A stretch of DNA of 7,269 nucleotides from positions 1 through 7,269 of the forward strand of contig JAGQOI010000107.1 in NCBI GenBank assembly GCA_020427625.1, read 5' to 3'. The translations under genes were made by a program, and so were the position numbers. Each line of letters starts with the position of its first letter. Within the stretch, counting starts at the first letter, position 1. Below the pieces are notes generated by a model, which worked only from the letters and a program-made list of their open reading frames with translations, had not been told where the DNA came from and made no database searches. The stretch is from Phycisphaerales bacterium. Its GTDB lineage: Bacteria; Planctomycetota; Phycisphaerae; Phycisphaerales; SM1A02. This document shows positions 6,379 to 7,269 of the stretch, in pieces.

Positions 6379-7269
6379 TCAGGCGGTGGTCGAGGTCATC
6401 GGCTGCGTCGCACGCTCGAGGTCGCCGGCGAACCGGTGCGGGCGTCGAGGGTCACGTCCCTCGCCGTCATGGTCGCGACGCCCGCGCGACTGGCCGCGCG
6501 ATGCGTCGTCACGCCCGTCCGATCGAGAGTGCTGCGGCTGGCCGTCATCGCGGGCGGTCCCGTGCGCGTTCGCATGCGCGGAGGAGTGGACGGTGAGACG
6601 CTCGACGGTGAGACCCTGGCTCTCCAGCGCCGTGCGCAGCGTCGCGATGTTCCGATCCAGCAACGCGTGTGCCTGCTGACTCGTCGCTTCGAAGATCGCC
6701 GTCACCACGCCGCGCGTGATCGTCATCTGGATCCGCAACTGCCCGAGTTCCGGGGGATCCAGACGCATCGTCATCGCGCCGCCACGCTGATTCATCACGC
6801 CGACCATCCCGCGAATCACCTTCGCCGTCATCGGGTCCGCGTCCGGCGTTGCGCGACCGGGAGGCGAGTCCTGCGCGGCGACGGACGCATCGAGCGTCGG
6901 CAGCGGCGCGATCGAACCCGTCGGCGCAACCGGCGCACCGGCCGGTGACGACGCCCGATCCGCCGGCTCGGCTGCCACGGGCGCCGCCTGCGCGGCCGCC
7001 CGGGTCGCCTGCTCGAGGCGGATCGTCGCATCCACCTCGTCGGCCCGCGCTTCCGCCGGCGCCGCGGTGGGCGACGGCGCGGTCACGATCTGCGGGCCCG
7101 CCGACGGACGCGAGCCGCGCCGGTCCTTCGGCGCCGACTCACCGTCATCGGACGGCGCACCGTTGCCGGACGATCCTCCGGTCTCGGTCGGCGCCGGCGC
7201 GGCCGCGCTCGGTCCGCCCGAGGGCGACGGTGCGGGACCGCTCGGTGTCGGCGCGCCATCCGCCGGACG
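6379..7269 (-). CDS. fliK: Flagellar hook-length control protein FliK, C-terminal part (5' end outside window)
   Basis: The frame is open from the right edge of the window to TGA at 6379-6381, giving 296 residues with the start outside; the internal GTG at 7086 is not needed as a start. Residues 1-145 of the fragment are Pro/Ala/Gly/Ser-rich and low in complexity, as in the ruler part of FliK. Residues about 147-229 (bases 6583-6831) form the Flg_hook domain, with the hallmark MRLDPPELGQLRIQM (168-182), then VVTAIFEATSQQAHALLDRN (188-207) and LRTALESQGLTVERLTV (211-227). This domain contacts the export gate protein FlhB when the hook is long enough and switches export from hook to filament subunits. 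A hydrophilic tail of about 67 residues rich in Arg, Asp and His follows. It is the first gene of the operon visible here; its promoter must lie outside the window. Confidence 0.93.
   Translation of the reverse strand, partial: RPADGAPTPSGPAPSPSGGPSAAAPAPTETGGSSGNGAPSDDGESAPKDRRGSRPSAGPQIVTAPSPTAAPAEARADEVDATIRLEQATRAAAQAAPVAAEPADRASSPAGAPVAPTGSIAPLPTLDASVAAQDSPPGRATPDADPMTAKVIRGMVGVMNQRGGAMTMRLDPPELGQLRIQMTITRGVVTAIFEATSQQAHALLDRNIATLRTALESQGLTVERLTVHSSAHANAHGTARDDGQPQHSRSDGRDDASRGQSRGRRDHDGEGRDPRRPHRFAGDLERATQPMTSTTA

Noticed and set aside
7084..7086. GTG at 7086 as the true start of the fliK-type gene
   Set aside because: The frame stays open to the window edge with the same Pro/Ala-rich composition, and FliK proteins need a longer N-terminal ruler, so the gene most likely continues outside.

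Overview
This is a GC-rich bacterial chromosome segment (about two thirds G+C or more by eye, with strong G/C preference at third codon positions). It carries two convergent gene blocks with very short intergenic gaps. The hook gene block, FlgE sequence style, DnaA tail and exported HEAT-type protein would fit a Planctomycetota lineage such as Phycisphaerae. That assignment is an inference from resemblance, not a demonstrated identity; other GC-rich flagellated phyla remain possible.

Left block, + strand (1-3020). The window opens inside the 3' end of a dnaA-type gene: its last 84 residues are the helix-turn-helix DNA-binding domain IV. After 33 bases comes a 503-residue exported protein built of HEAT-like helical repeats, preceded by a -10-like hexamer so close to the ATG that its mRNA may be leaderless. 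A 56-base gap with a Shine-Dalgarno sequence leads to a complete DegT/DnrJ/EryC1/StrS-family PLP sugar aminotransferase that starts at GTG.

Right block, - strand (7269 down to 3048). This is a flagellar hook-assembly operon, read right to left: fliK (hook-length control, 5' end outside the window), flgD (hook cap), a small flagellar-operon protein resembling TIGR02530, flgE (hook protein) and flbD. Gaps are 16 to 43 bases, so cotranscription is likely. The order matches the fliK-flgD-(TIGR02530)-flgE-flbD segment known from Firmicutes and other phyla. FlgD caps the growing hook, FlgE forms the hook, and FliK measures hook length and switches export to filament substrates. FlbD-type proteins (SwrD in Bacillus) are linked to motor power. 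The operon ends at flbD: motA, motB and fliL do not follow, and the convergent aminotransferase lies 27 bases beyond.

I see no rRNA, tRNA, CRISPR array, insertion sequence, attachment site or replication origin. The long overlapping antisense frames are explained by high GC. I do not see strong evidence for an undescribed system. The least ordinary items are the divergent small protein between flgD and flgE, the long acidic proline-rich tail on FlgD, the unknown exported repeat protein, and the altered DNA-recognition motif of the DnaA tail.
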